64,000 nucleotides of DNA from Nakazawaea peltata (lineage: Eukaryota; Ascomycota; Pichiomycetes; Alaninales; Pachysolenaceae), in contig BCGQ01000001.1 of the NCBI GenBank assembly GCA_001599355.1, positions 127,135 to 191,134 of the forward strand. Direction: 5' to 3'. The position numbers and the translations under genes are program-made. Under the pieces are notes generated by a model. It searched no databases. It was not told where the DNA came from and saw only the letters and a program-made list of their open reading frames with translations. Below are positions 19,886-30,720 of this stretch, piece after piece (positions within the stretch are counted from its first letter, which is position 1; each line of letters opens with the position of its first letter).

Positions 19886-22800
19886 TTAATGGGCATTGTA
19901 ATTGAAACTTACAGTAATTTTAGTCTCACCCCCGATGGTTTGCACACCTTCTCCAACATTTAAAGGGATTGAGATTTCATCGCTTTTTCCAAGCGCATCA
20001 CTTAAAGAAAAGACAGCCTTTCCGACGTTTGTGTGCTTACCGAACGTGTGATGCTCGACAACGTCAAAGGTCAAGGCGTAAGTAGGAGCAGCTTTGAAAG
20101 TAGAGCTTTCATTGAAGTTAACGAAACCTTCCTTAGCCTTTGATGATCTCGATTTGTAGATTTCCTTAGATTTAGACTTCTTACTATGAGAAGAGACCGA
20201 ACTCAAGTCGTTAGACTCGACAGCGGTGGTGTCTTTGTTTAATGACACCTTTACTTGTAATGGGTGTTTTGATACGATACCGGCGACATTTAAGATAGTA
20301 AGACGACCTGGGATGGCGTCGGTGGAAGAGACCATTGAAGAGACGGTGGATTGCATTGAGGCTGTTCTTGAGTGGGTGGCAGCAGCAGCGGCTCCAGCGG
20401 CTCCGGCTCCAGCAGCGACAGCACCACCGGCACCAGCACCAGCACTACCGGCACCAGCAGTTCCAGAAGACGATGATGACCCACCATTACTTGGGAACGA
20501 AGGAGTTGCCTTCTTACCAGGTGATCCCGATGGAGTTCTTCCAGATCTCAAAGACTGTAAATCACTACTGTATGGAGAATGAACACCTGAACCGACAATT
20601 GGAGGAGGTAACAAACTCTCGTGAGCACCGGTATCAACTGTACTCATAGTCATATCGGCACCCCCACTGTAATCAGCAGAAGTATCAGCTTGACTGTTAT
20701 AAGAAGTGTCCATAGAAGGTCTCAGGGAAGATAACGAAGGTACATCGTTCTCAACCAGTTCTCTTCTCTTCTTCTTACCACCAAAGATACCTTTAACGAG
20801 AGAGGAACCAGTCTTTGCGACTCCACCACCAACAGCACCAACAGCACCGATACCGGCACCGACACCGGCACCGGCGAATTTCAATGGAGCTCCAGCAAGA
20901 TCAGCAACACCACTGTCACTGAACTTTTCAATCTTAGGTCTAATGTAACTAGCAGTAAACGAAGCAGCGAAATGGACGGCACCTTGTGAGTCCAAGTTGA
21001 CCTTGAACTCGGTCTGTTCATGAGGTTGTAAATTGGCCAAGTTAAGTAAACCTTTACCTAAGTAAGAGTCCTTACCAGCCATATCCCAGTCCCAAACTTC
21101 CACTTCAACTCTAGATCTGGCTCTAGAGAAGACAGGGAACTCACACAGTTCGTTCCAAACTGGATCCAAAGTCTTCTTCTTCTTATCGGTCTTGAATACC
21201 TTAGTACCATTGACCTTGATAATGGCATATGGATCGGCTTTTCCATTTCTATCCAGAGCTGGTAATCCAAGACCTTCAATGATCTGTAATTGGATCTTAC
21301 CAGTGTCTTGCATAGTCTCAGTGGAAGGTAAATTGACGGCACTTGGAAGGTACTCGAATTTCATAAACACAGTGTTATCACGAACCTTCAATGGGATGGC
21401 CTTATTGTAACCCTTCTGTAACAAATCAGCAGTATTGAAACGTTCTTCAGCTACGACATCACTTTCTTCTTGAACTTTATCCTTCTTGGTGATTCTGACA
21501 ATCATCTCGGAATTCTTCAAATCTCTGATGAAAGCATCCTCGGTCTCTGGAACATTGATGACTCCTCCCTTGGCTCTAGTAGAAGTATAAGCTGGTTGTC
21601 CCATCTCGTCGAACAAAACTTGAACATACGAGTCGGTTCTAGACACTTGAGCCTTGACGAAATGCATTCCAATAACACCATGATCATATTTGATCAACTC
21701 TTGTAATGGCATGATCATTTTCTCAACTTGGTTAGACTCAGCTGCTTCATCAACTTCGTACCATTCCCATTCCTTTGGACTCTTCTTATAAATCTCTTCC
21801 AAACGAGCCTGTTCTTTCTTCTCTTCCTCCAATAACTCTGGATACTTCTCATTCTCCTTCTCCAATTCTTCTAATTCAGTTGGACTGTACACTGGAATAG
21901 TTGGTACAAAAGAGATCGAATACGAAATCTTACCACGAGGATTCTTATGAGGTAAAGCCAAAGGAGCAACGATGATCTCTTGAGCTCCATCGTATGGGAT
22001 CCAATGACCATCTTCAGACTTGTTGATGAACGGAGTCAAATCGACAGTATGAGATCCTAAAGGTTTGTCCTTAGTACGCATTTCAGCGTCCATAACGTCT
22101 AAAGACAAGTGCAGTTTCTCGGTCGCAATTGGCAAGTAAACACTCTCTTCAAAGATCGGCTCGGTAGTATCAGGATGAATCAAAGTTTGGTACCTTTGTC
22201 TACCATTCAACATAACTCTTACGTAAGGATCGACGTCACCACCGATATCACTCTTTTTCAAACCTTCAACTTGTCTGACATGAACACGCAAAGCTCCAAA
22301 GGCTGGGACATAATTAACAGCAGTAGAGATTCCAGTCAACAGCAATGGCTTCCAAGTAGCAGCCAAAGTGATACCACCTTGAGGGGTCAACTTAAACACA
22401 TCATTACCATCCAAGATTTGGAAAATAACACTCTGTAAATCTCCAGAATATTTGGCAACAATAGGGTCGGTACCAAAAGATTGATCTTTGATCAAGATCT
22501 TGATCTTGGTGCTGGACTTGGAGGTGATCAATTGCTCGATCTCTTCACCCCAAGCAGGTTCATTAGTTCTCTTCATTGGACGTAATTTCTTCACCAACTT
22601 ATTATTGATATAGACTTCACCGTATGGAGATAACATTCCACTCTTGGTACTGGAACTATCAAGACCTTTAGCTTGATGAATACTGAACTTCAAGATACCA
22701 ACCTCACTTTCTGGTGGCAGAGCTTTAGTGCCGTCTTCCATGACTTCACCTTCTTGGACAGGGAACCATTTGACAGCATACTTAAGACTACCTTTATCCT

Positions 22801-24385
22801 TACCGGACATTTTAACTGGGGCATCAATGTTATCGTAGGTCTCGTTTTGTAACAAATCGAACAAATCAAAGCTAGTCGATCCGATCATCTTATTAGAAGT
22901 ATGTTCGTTGAAATCCCAAACGTCCAAGTTCAACTTTTGTTGTAAATCACTAACGAGAATATACTTGGTCTCATTCCATCTTGGTTCCTTGTTGTTCTTC
23001 TTAATCGTGGTGAGATGTTTTCTATCAGGGAAGTTTGAAGCGTACAGCTCAACGTAAGGATCATTCTTATCCTTGAGAGAAGCCGATACCAAAGTTAACA
23101 GAACAACTCCAATGGCATCATTGGATTTCAGAGCCATGATTTCTTCGACATCAATATCTAAAGAGTTTGGAGCATACAACATAGGACCTAAATTGGAGTG
23201 AATCAACGAATTAACGAAAGAAGACAAACCTGGGATCAATGACATGATATCCAAACCCAAAGTATCACCTCCAACAGGTTTCAAACCATACTCGATTTGA
23301 GGTGGTTCCAAGAAAGAGATACTAACCATTTTAACATGTGGGAAGTTATGGGTCAATTTCAAGGTGATCTTCATTTGTCCGATGAATTGCATATCCTCGA
23401 CAAGAATTGGCAAGTTCTTAGAGACAAAACCTTTACCTACACGGACACCAAGAGCTACTTTTGGGTCGATTTTATTCTTCAACTCGTTCTTGGTCATATT
23501 ATCGGTTTGATTTGGAGCAAAAGAGAAAGCCCAGTCCATTTCAATGATATCTCTACCTTTTCTAGTGAAAGATCTAATAGAATCTACAGTTGGAGCCTTA
23601 GAACCCAAGGTGAACTCGTCCAAAGTCAAGGCATCGATACCGAAACCTGGAGCAGCTCCGGCAAGAACTTGATTGGCTTGAGTCAAAACCATATCAGATA
23701 AGGCAGGCATATAAATGACCCAAAATTTACCCAAGAAGGAGTTCAACCATTCCATTGTCTCTGGAGACTTGTCCAATTTATCAAGAGCAGCTACTCTGGC
23801 CATGTCATCTTTCAAATTCCTGTTGAATCTTCTGAACTCGGCCCGATAAACAGAGGTCGTGCACAAAAACACAAATCCCAAAGCGAAAATACCCCCTCCA
23901 ATTCTCCCCATTAACCAAGCAAAGAAACAGGTACCGATCATGATGGCAGTATTCCAATAGAGGTCTGAGTAAAATTTGTCAACGACGTAGTTTTGCATGG
24001 CGGCACTCTGATCCAAGAATGAGGCCAGTTTGGTGTCGGTTTTCGATTCCGATCCATAACTTCCGATATTTTGCCATGGGAAGACGGTTTTATCACCGTG
24101 AATATTTTCCTTAGTAAAAACGTTACTTGAGCTTTTGAGTTGAGTGGTAGTAGAAGCAGGGGCAGGGGCAGAGCCAGTAGGGGCAGGGCCAGAAGGACCA
24201 TTGAAGGTGGACCCAGTAGATCCAGACAGTCCATTGGACCCACTTACACCACCAGATCCAACTGTCTCAACCGATCCACCCTTACCTACAACCTCCTTCG
24301 GATCTTGTATTTGCTATTAAACGTTAGTCTTTGTTCATGCCAAAATTTGACACCTCAGCAACCTTCTCGTACTTACACTAGACAT
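19886..24385 (-). CDS. Tricalbin (ER-plasma membrane tether with SMP and C2 domains), two exons
   Basis: Tethers cortical ER to the plasma membrane and moves lipids. Exon 2 (24313-19886) contains an N-terminal membrane hairpin (IMIGTCFFAWLMGRIGGGIF), an SMP domain (EWLNSFLGKFWVIYMPALSD; GAAPGFGIDALTLDEFTLG) and about five C2 domains with Asp-rich loops (KGLDSS, KKSDIGGDVDPYVRV, LPALDRNGKADPYAIIKV). The first ATG inside the long frame is too far in. The frame stays open upstream through a Gly/Ser/Pro/Ala-rich segment to an acceptor at 24314. A branch site (GACTAAC, 24329-24323) and a GTAAGT donor (24376-24371) follow ATGTCTAGT at 24385-24377. The intron is 63 bases and the product 1478 residues, near yeast Tcb3 (1545). 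Assignment to Tcb1, Tcb2 or Tcb3 is left open. Confidence 0.92.
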
Positions 24386-24601
24386 TACAATTGACCTGTA
24401 AAAATATCAAAAAACAACAAATCACAACTTTGGGTCGTGGTCTGTGATCCAGCTATTTCAATTCAATCTCCAATAATGATCCAATTGATCTGAATCAACA
24501 AAAGCAAACTAGTTTTGTTTGGACTAAATTTTGCAACCGCAAGGTGAAATTCATAGTATGCAGCTCGGCGAAATTTCAGTTGCAGTGTGCCTGTGCCCGG
24601 C

Positions 24602-24695
24602 AAATCGTAAAGTGCTCTGCACGGTAAATCGTAAAGTGCTACAAGACAAGAATTAGTGGGGATGAGTTAGGTGCGCTACAAATTCGTAAAGTGCT
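24602..24695 (+). repeat. Three copies of an AAATCGTAAAGTGCT element upstream of the tricalbin gene
   Basis: The 15-base word occurs exactly at 24602-24616 and 24626-24640. A copy with one inserted T (AAATTCGTAAAGTGCT) lies at 24680-24695. They sit 215-310 bases upstream of the tricalbin ATG and before the COG8 stop. Exact 15-base repetition of a complex word is unlikely by chance. A regulatory role is inference. Confidence 0.65.
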
Positions 24696-24747
24696 AAGTT
24701 TATTATGGATGGAGGAGGATGGAGGGGTGGGGGGATTGATGGAGGGT

Positions 24748-24840
24748 GGAGGAGGAGTATGGAGGAGGAGTATGGAGGAGGAGTATGGAGGAGGAGTATG
24801 GAGGAGGAGTATGGAGGAGGAGTATGGAGGAGGACGAGGA
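24748..24840 (+). repeat. 13-base GGAGGAGGAGTAT tandem repeat next to the COG8 stop
   Basis: Six near-perfect units of GGAGGAGGAGTAT with a 13-base period, plus a diverging seventh, end about 20 bases before the COG8 stop codon (24859). Because 13 is not a multiple of 3, overlapping frames on both strands look open; these are not genes. Confidence 0.85.
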
Positions 24841-24858
24841 TACGAAATGACGAGACCC

Positions 24859-26010
24859 CTATAATGCCAACTTCTTCTTCCTTTGAGATACCCCAAGCCA
24901 TTCCTCAATACTTATTATCCCCTCCAATTCACTAAGAAGTACTGGACCAAACTCAAATCCAATCCGGTTTAATGAATTCGAACAATAACACAACTGCAAC
25001 AACAAGTTCTCTTTAGCTGTCTTATCGTTAATTTGAGGTAAAATCTCACGAAGAGCCAATATAAGACGATTAACTACCAGTAAAACAAACTCTCTAAGTA
25101 ATACCAAATCTTCTTGGTCGTCAGTATCGACATCCGATTGATAATAATGACCTTGTTGATGACCAAAAATGTTCTCAAACGTGACAATCGTACTAAAACA
25201 ATGCTCTCTAACTACCTCGACATTCCGTTTGAGGAATTTCTCAATATTATTATTACGGATCGGCTCTAATACTTCCAACTCATTTATAATATAATGATAT
25301 CTCAGTTGGAGATATATCAACTTCAATTCACGATCGGTCTCAGTGGTGAACGGACTTATCCTCTTCAAATAAGTCATGATTTTTAAAATTGAAGACTGTT
25401 TCAAATCAGTACGAAGTAACCTAATCAACCCCACTAACATCTTATTGATTTCTTGTTTGATATCGGTATCGATCTTATTGATCAACTGGATATCCGAGTA
25501 TCTGATACTAAGTCTTTTAACATGAGCACTGATCTCCAAACTCTCAGAATAATGGCCCTGTCTAACACATGCCAGAGTTAACAGAGGTAACTCCAATATA
25601 TCCATAATACCATCTATATTCAGTAAGATCTTAGCAGCATCAGACGACTGATCATCCGATCCAGCCACACTCCATTGTTGATCAAGACCAGCATTCTCAT
25701 ACAATTCACCCACCTCTCCATTGAATCCCTCATTGAACCTACTCCATTCAGTCTCAAGAGTATCGTGCAGTTGGATGATCATGTCCATACTCGCCACGGT
25801 ACGTTTTTGGATCTGTGATTTGTATAAGGATTCTTGGTTTTCCAATTCCAGCAATTCCAACGTGATCGAGTCAGGCTGAGTCAAATCCATTGACCCATTA
25901 CAAATACTTTCAAGGTATTGTTTCAGGGCATTTTCGTAGTCGTTTGAATTGATTAGATGGGAGACATCTGGAGTGAGGAGGGTGTCTAATAGGAGGTTTA
26001 CCAGGGACAT
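24859..26010 (-). CDS. COG8: COG complex subunit 8 (Dor1 family)
   Basis: Subunit of the conserved oligomeric Golgi tethering complex, lobe B, used in retrograde traffic within the Golgi. The protein (383 residues) is helical throughout. The Dor1 core is visible at about 140-260: LLTLACVRQGHYSESLEI, then IQLINKIDTDIKQEINKMLV and ILKIMTYLKRISPF, matching the ...VRxGHYxEALEL... pattern of Cog8. The N-terminus (SLVNLLLDTLLTPDVSHLI) is a plausible start at the first ATG. It is shorter than S. cerevisiae Cog8 (607), whose C-terminal extension is poorly conserved; no frame break is seen. It diverges from VMA6 across a 388-base shared promoter. Confidence 0.8.
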   Translation of the reverse strand: MSLVNLLLDTLLTPDVSHLINSNDYENALKQYLESICNGSMDLTQPDSITLELLELENQESLYKSQIQKRTVASMDMIIQLHDTLETEWSRFNEGFNGEVGELYENAGLDQQWSVAGSDDQSSDAAKILLNIDGIMDILELPLLTLACVRQGHYSESLEISAHVKRLSIRYSDIQLINKIDTDIKQEINKMLVGLIRLLRTDLKQSSILKIMTYLKRISPFTTETDRELKLIYLQLRYHYIINELEVLEPIRNNNIEKFLKRNVEVVREHCFSTIVTFENIFGHQQGHYYQSDVDTDDQEDLVLLREFVLLVVNRLILALREILPQINDKTAKENLLLQLCYCSNSLNRIGFEFGPVLLSELEGIISIEEWLGVSQRKKKLAL

Positions 26011-26210
26011 TGCGGATCAGGTCAGTTCAGTAACACGATGGTGTTGAGGTATTCACAAAAGTGCTTGAGATCTTCACAGCGGTCACTTGGTTCAGTAGCT
26101 CAGTAGCTCAGTTGGCACTTCCTTCAGTTGGCTCGGTTGGCTCTCACCACGTAGCCACTGCGCACTGGCCTGCGCTGGCAGTAGCGAGAGCGGGCAAGGA
26201 GAGGGCAAGT

Positions 26211-26282
26211 GCCCGGCTAGCAGTAGCGCCTGCCCGCGCACTTGCCCGCGCACTTGCCCGCGCACTTGCCCTTACCGGGCAC
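26211..26282 (+). repeat. GC-rich CGCGCACTTGCC tandem repeat in the COG8/VMA6 divergent promoter
   Basis: The 12-base unit CGCGCACTTGCC is repeated three times between about 26236 and 26271, flanked by GCCCGGC (26211) and CCGGGCAC (26275-26282). The block is far more GC-rich than its surroundings and lies 115-190 bases before the VMA6 ATG. The flanking words belong to a motif found at several other gene borders in this window. Confidence 0.65.
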
Positions 26283-26398
26283 AAAGTCGTGCACTCCCAA
26301 TTCCCTCCCAAAATTGGCTGCTCAATTAACCTAAGGACAAACGCCATTAAAGACACAAACCACTACACCACTCCATCACACCCCTTCTCCATACCACA

Positions 26399-27436
26399 AT
26401 GGAAGGCTTATTTTTCAACATCGATAACGGTTACGTCGAAGGTTTGGTCCGCGGTTACAAAAGCGGGTTGCTCACCCAAGCTCAATACGTCAATTTGACT
26501 CAATGTGATAACTTGGAAGACTTGAAGTTACAACTTTCCTCCACCGATTATGGTAACTTCTTGGCCAATGTCCCATCCCCAATCTCGACATCAACCATCC
26601 AAGAGAAACTGTCGAGCAAATTGTATGATGAATTCCGTTATATCCAATCTCAATCGACTGATTTGCTCACCAAATTCATGGACTTTGTTTGCTACGGTTA
26701 CATGATCGATAATGTTGCCTTGATGATCACAGGGACTATTCATGAACGTGACAGAAGCGAGATTTTGGAGAGATGTCACCCATTGGGGTGGTTCGAGACC
26801 TTGCCTCTGTTGACCGTCGCCACCGATATCGACTCCTTATACAGTACCGTCTTAATCGACACCCCATTACTGCCATACTTCAAAGACTGTCTTAGTGCCG
26901 ACGATTTGGACGACTTGAACATTGAAATCATCAGAAATAAGTTATATAAACTGTATCTTGAGGATTTCTATAAATTTTGTCAGGAGAAGTTGCCGGCTCC
27001 TTCCAATGAGATCATGACTCGTTTGTTGGAGTTTGAGGCCGATAGAAGATCGATCAATATCCTGTTGAACTCGTTCGACACCGATATTTCCAATGATGAT
27101 AAGTTGGATTTGTTCCCTAATTTGGGTAAATTATATCCAACCGGTCAATATCAATTGTCAAGACTGGAGGATGTCGAAGGTATCAGACTTGTTGTCGAAC
27201 AAGTTGGTGAATATAAAAACTTCTTTGACTTCACTAATGGTAAGACATTAGAAGATCATTTTTATCAATTGGAGATGGAACTTTGCAGAAATGCTTTTAC
27301 TCAACAGTTCACTATTAGTACTGTTTGGGCTTGGATTAAATCTAAGGAACAAGAGGTTCGTAATATTACGTGGATTGCCGAATGTATTGCACAAAATCAA
27401 AAAGATAGAATAAATAATTATATTAGTGTGTATTAA
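26399..27436 (+). CDS. VMA6: V-ATPase V0 subunit d
   Basis: Cytosolic-side subunit of the membrane sector of the vacuolar proton pump, joining the proteolipid ring to the central stalk. The 345-residue protein is the same length as S. cerevisiae Vma6 and matches throughout: MEGLFFNIDNGYVEGLVRGY, NLTQCDNLEDLKLQLSSTDY, GYMIDNVALMITGTIH, EVRNITWIAECIAQNQ and the terminal RINNYISVY. It also shows the codon reassignment. Of six CTG codons compared with S. cerevisiae Vma6, five align with Ala (in EYASSKL, DTPLAPYF, NKLYKAYL, INIALNS and the AQDFEG region) and none with Leu. Start at the first ATG, with a C/A-rich leader. Confidence 0.97.
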   Translation: MEGLFFNIDNGYVEGLVRGYKSGLLTQAQYVNLTQCDNLEDLKLQLSSTDYGNFLANVPSPISTSTIQEKLSSKLYDEFRYIQSQSTDLLTKFMDFVCYGYMIDNVALMITGTIHERDRSEILERCHPLGWFETLPLLTVATDIDSLYSTVLIDTPLLPYFKDCLSADDLDDLNIEIIRNKLYKLYLEDFYKFCQEKLPAPSNEIMTRLLEFEADRRSINILLNSFDTDISNDDKLDLFPNLGKLYPTGQYQLSRLEDVEGIRLVVEQVGEYKNFFDFTNGKTLEDHFYQLEMELCRNAFTQQFTISTVWAWIKSKEQEVRNITWIAECIAQNQKDRINNYISVY

Positions 27437-27732
27437 AGGCACTTTAGTATGATGTGGAGTGTAGTTTAGATCTATCCTGTAGTAGGGTACCACCGTAATT
27501 CCTACCACCTTAATTCCTACCACCCTACCACAGTAATTCCTGCTTCCTGCTTCCTAATTCCTACTTCATACTTCCTACTTTCTACTATCCTACTATACCG
27601 CTATCATAGTACCATGAGCAGCCGGGAACCATGAGTAGCCGGGCACTGACTACATACTACATCACATACTATAATAAACAGCCGGGCACCTACCGGGCAC
27701 CGTCCATTAATTTACCTATTCCCATCTATATA
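27437..27732 (+). repeat. Intergenic segment with clustered GCCGGGCAC words
   Basis: Between the convergent VMA6 and F-box genes. GCCGGGCAC or CCGGGCAC occurs at 27638-27646, 27681-27689 and 27693-27700, and a variant GCCGGGAAC at 27621-27629. Upstream, 27485-27600 is a run of TTCCTACCACC / TTCCTACTT words, a degenerate minisatellite. No gene is seen. Confidence 0.6.
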
Positions 27733-30720
27733 TTACAATATAATTTCAATAATCCTATTCAACGGTTCAACCTTGATGTACAGCGACTTAGTACCTGGAC
27801 GTGGAACCCATTCTTCTCCCGGTCCTCCTCCATATGGATAATCATGAGCATTCTTACATTGACTCAAATTGATCAACTTCAACGATCTCGACCCCGACAA
27901 TAATCTATCTACACCTTCTCTGGTTACACGGAAACAACCCACCACGATCAACTGTTGAAGTAAATTCAAACGAGAGATCGACACCAACGAGATATCACTG
28001 ACTGCACTCCCACAGAAACTCAAATTCAAATATTCAAGATTCTTACAACAGAAACATAAGAAATCGATAGACGAATCACTCAAAGCACAACAGAACGACG
28101 AGTCTAAGTATCGCAAGTTCGGCAGCAGTGTCAGCAAGTAGATCATCGAGTTGTCGGTCAAGAAAGTACAGTCCTTCAATACCAATTTAGTCAATTTAGG
28201 GAACTGCTTCAATGACCACAGTCTGAATCCATTGTCGGTGATCGTAGTACATCTGGTCAAGATCAAAGTCTCCAACCTATCACTAGCCATCTCGGCCAAT
28301 ACAGACATTGTACGGTCGGTCAAATGCTTACAATACGACAAATCCAAATGTTTCAAGTTCATACATCCATACAGATGATGTTGTGGAGGAGGATAATAAT
28401 ACATTTCCTCGAATCTTGGAGGCATATCTCCAATTAATCTTTCAATCACGTCGTCACGGACATTTCTACAGTTTACGAGCTCGATATTCTCCAAATGTTG
28501 ACCAACACTCGGAGCTGATAAATCCATGATCAGCATAGCACTTACTTTCCAGACTGAACGCATTTTAAGTGATCTAATACAACCTTTGATCCCAATTTCA
28601 CTCACCAAATACGAGAACCCTTCATCGGTGATATGGAAACAATCGGAAATATCGATATACGATGGTCTTGAGCCCACGAAATCGATGATATTCTTCAACA
28701 CCGAGTCAGTGATCTCGGTATTCCAAGGAGTCAAATCCAACGAATGGAATAACCGATCACTGATCAAGAGCAATTGTCTCCATCTACGACAAACTCTACG
28801 CATTTTCATCACGCTCTTCAAATCCATATACGAGAACACCTCGAGCATGATTCTGTCACTCAACGGACCAGTACTCAACAGAGATGATCTACGACGAGTG
28901 AAACTATTGTTGGAGTTCAACCTCAATCTCTTCAGCAATGGCATATACTGGAAGGGCAGTGGTTTGTTGAATGACAACGAGTTCAATTGAGGCAATTGGG
29001 GGTTCAATGGAGGTACAGCCAAATTCATCGATTCTGAGGTTGGTGATAAATCATGGAGTGCTCTTTTCAGCTGTCTTTTCACCACATTAGATGCTTGAGT
29101 GGTGACAGAAGTCGTAGTACTATGAGATCTGGAAAATCCGGTATCTGACATAGGAGAGGGAGATCTTTTTCCAACTGGAGAGACGGTTGAGCTGCCTCCA
29201 AATCCAGATTTCCAAACAACACCACCGGAATTACTACTAGAGTTTCCTCCAGCTGGTGCGATACTCGAATTAAGAGGATCATCCTCACAAATAAGAGAGT
29301 AAGATGACACTCTTCTAGTAGCCGGCAGAATCAACCTTGGTAAAGACTCTTCATCCTCTACAGCCCCAATAGATCCATTATGTTTACAACGTTCACCAGC
29401 AGTTTGTTTCATCTCCTCACAAATCAGAGGATATCTTTCACATACGTCTTGTAATTTCTTCCCAGTGACAACCATAAGCACAGTTTGTTCGATAGTTCTG
29501 ATATCGGCACTTCTCTTGTCGCCATCATTGCCATTAGAAAGCAGGGACAAGAACAGCATCTCTCCGAAATACATTCCCGGACCCAATCTGGCCAAGATGG
29601 TATTAGTTCTAGAAGGGTCAATAATCTCAACCTCTCCAGCCACGATGAAGAAAATATCAGTACCTGAATCACCTTTACGGCAGACGTAATCGAACCCGTC
29701 GTATTTCTTGAGAATCACACTAAGAGCCAATTCATGAATCAACTGAGACGGTAAGAACTGGAACAAAGGCAAATTCTTCAAGAAGTCTCTGGCAGCAAAA
29801 CTCTCATCTACGTCATCTACATAATTATCGGCTTGTTCCAATGGAGATCTGGAACGGTCGGCAAAGGTTGGAGACACCGATGAAGATGGCAGAGCCACGA
29901 CATGAGGTGGTAACGCAGGCCCCGGGATCGGAGATGCTTGTTCCAGCAGCATGGATGCATTAATCCCATTAGGAAGCAGTGTCGATATGCTATTTCTACG
30001 AGAAGGTAACGTTACTAAACCCACCTTCTTCTTCTTTTCTTGCATGGCCAAACGTTCTTGCAGTTCATCTCTGATTAATCTTTCTATGATAGGGAAATCA
30101 GGGAGCACTTGATGTAAGGCATCCTTAGTTAAAACACCCAAAAGAACCTTAGTTCTCGCCACTACAGTGGCAGTTCTAGGTCTATTATAAAGAATACCAA
30201 TCTCACCAAAGAAAGTGCCCAGAACTAACTCGGCATAAGTGGCCTCACCATCGGTGGAAGTGACACCAACAGTTCCTCTTAAGATCCAATACATAGATCT
30301 AGCTGGTTCTCCAGCCTTCACTATATACTCCTGAGGATGATATTGCATGAATTTCAACCGCCTCAGTACCAGACGATGGAACTGAGGTGGAGCCGACCTG
30401 AAAAGAGAAAAGGTTCGGAGTCTATCCAATAACTCCGAGGGCACAGCAAAAGAGTCATCATCATCGGTCATAGCGGTCGTCTTCTTATCATCAGCGGTAT
30501 CGTTCATCATTAATTTATCATGGTCATTAGAGGTGTTGTCTTCATCAGTGGTGGGGGTGTCATCTTGTCCAAGTGATAATGGACTGCAAGTTTTGGAAGA
30601 TGACAGTAGGAGTCGTTTATTTTTGAGAAGAAGGGGCGGGGAGGGAGATCTCACTGGGCCTTTCTTTTCATTTGAATCGGTGGGATGCCGTATTCTGTCT
30701 ATTTCATTAAGAGATACCAT
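27733..30720 (-). CDS. Protein with two cyclic-nucleotide-binding domains, an F-box and leucine-rich repeats (995 aa)
   Basis: Domain order is clear. Domain 1 (about 103-215) is cNMP-binding, with phosphate-binding-cassette residues FGEIGILYNRPRTATV (Glu and Arg present). Domain 2 (about 317-440) has FGEMLFLSLL and, after an insert, KRSADIRT. An F-box follows at about 612-660 (LSDRIMLEVFSYMDLKSVMK, RRVCRRWRQLL). About ten Amn1-type leucine-rich repeats complete it (LKHLDLSYCKHLTDRTM, LEYLNLSFCGSAVSD). The F-box should bind Skp1, making this the substrate receptor of an SCF ubiquitin ligase; the LRRs would choose the substrate. The two cNMP domains suggest control by cAMP or cGMP. S. cerevisiae has no protein with this combination that I know of. 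Function is inference from domains. Confidence 0.88.
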   Translation of the reverse strand: MVSLNEIDRIRHPTDSNEKKGPVRSPSPPLLLKNKRLLLSSSKTCSPLSLGQDDTPTTDEDNTSNDHDKLMMNDTADDKKTTAMTDDDDSFAVPSELLDRLRTFSLFRSAPPQFHRLVLRRLKFMQYHPQEYIVKAGEPARSMYWILRGTVGVTSTDGEATYAELVLGTFFGEIGILYNRPRTATVVARTKVLLGVLTKDALHQVLPDFPIIERLIRDELQERLAMQEKKKKVGLVTLPSRRNSISTLLPNGINASMLLEQASPIPGPALPPHVVALPSSSVSPTFADRSRSPLEQADNYVDDVDESFAARDFLKNLPLFQFLPSQLIHELALSVILKKYDGFDYVCRKGDSGTDIFFIVAGEVEIIDPSRTNTILARLGPGMYFGEMLFLSLLSNGNDGDKRSADIRTIEQTVLMVVTGKKLQDVCERYPLICEEMKQTAGERCKHNGSIGAVEDEESLPRLILPATRRVSSYSLICEDDPLNSSIAPAGGNSSSNSGGVVWKSGFGGSSTVSPVGKRSPSPMSDTGFSRSHSTTTSVTTQASNVVKRQLKRALHDLSPTSESMNLAVPPLNPQLPQLNSLSFNKPLPFQYMPLLKRLRLNSNNSFTRRRSSLLSTGPLSDRIMLEVFSYMDLKSVMKMRRVCRRWRQLLLISDRLFHSLDLTPWNTEITDSVLKNIIDFVGSRPSYIDISDCFHITDEGFSYLVSEIGIKGCIRSLKMRSVWKVSAMLIMDLSAPSVGQHLENIELVNCRNVRDDVIERLIGDMPPRFEEMYYYPPPQHHLYGCMNLKHLDLSYCKHLTDRTMSVLAEMASDRLETLILTRCTTITDNGFRLWSLKQFPKLTKLVLKDCTFLTDNSMIYLLTLLPNLRYLDSSFCCALSDSSIDFLCFCCKNLEYLNLSFCGSAVSDISLVSISRLNLLQQLIVVGCFRVTREGVDRLLSGSRSLKLINLSQCKNAHDYPYGGGPGEEWVPRPGTKSLYIKVEPLNRIIEIIL

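Noticed and set aside
24639-24935. Overlapping frames on both strands over the GGAGGAGGAGTAT repeat
   Set aside because: A 13-base repeat without stops keeps all frames open; no conserved content.
26061-26498. 145-codon plus-strand frame overlapping the VMA6 start
   Set aside because: Ala/Arg-rich because of the GC repeat and overlaps the well-supported VMA6 N-terminus in another frame.
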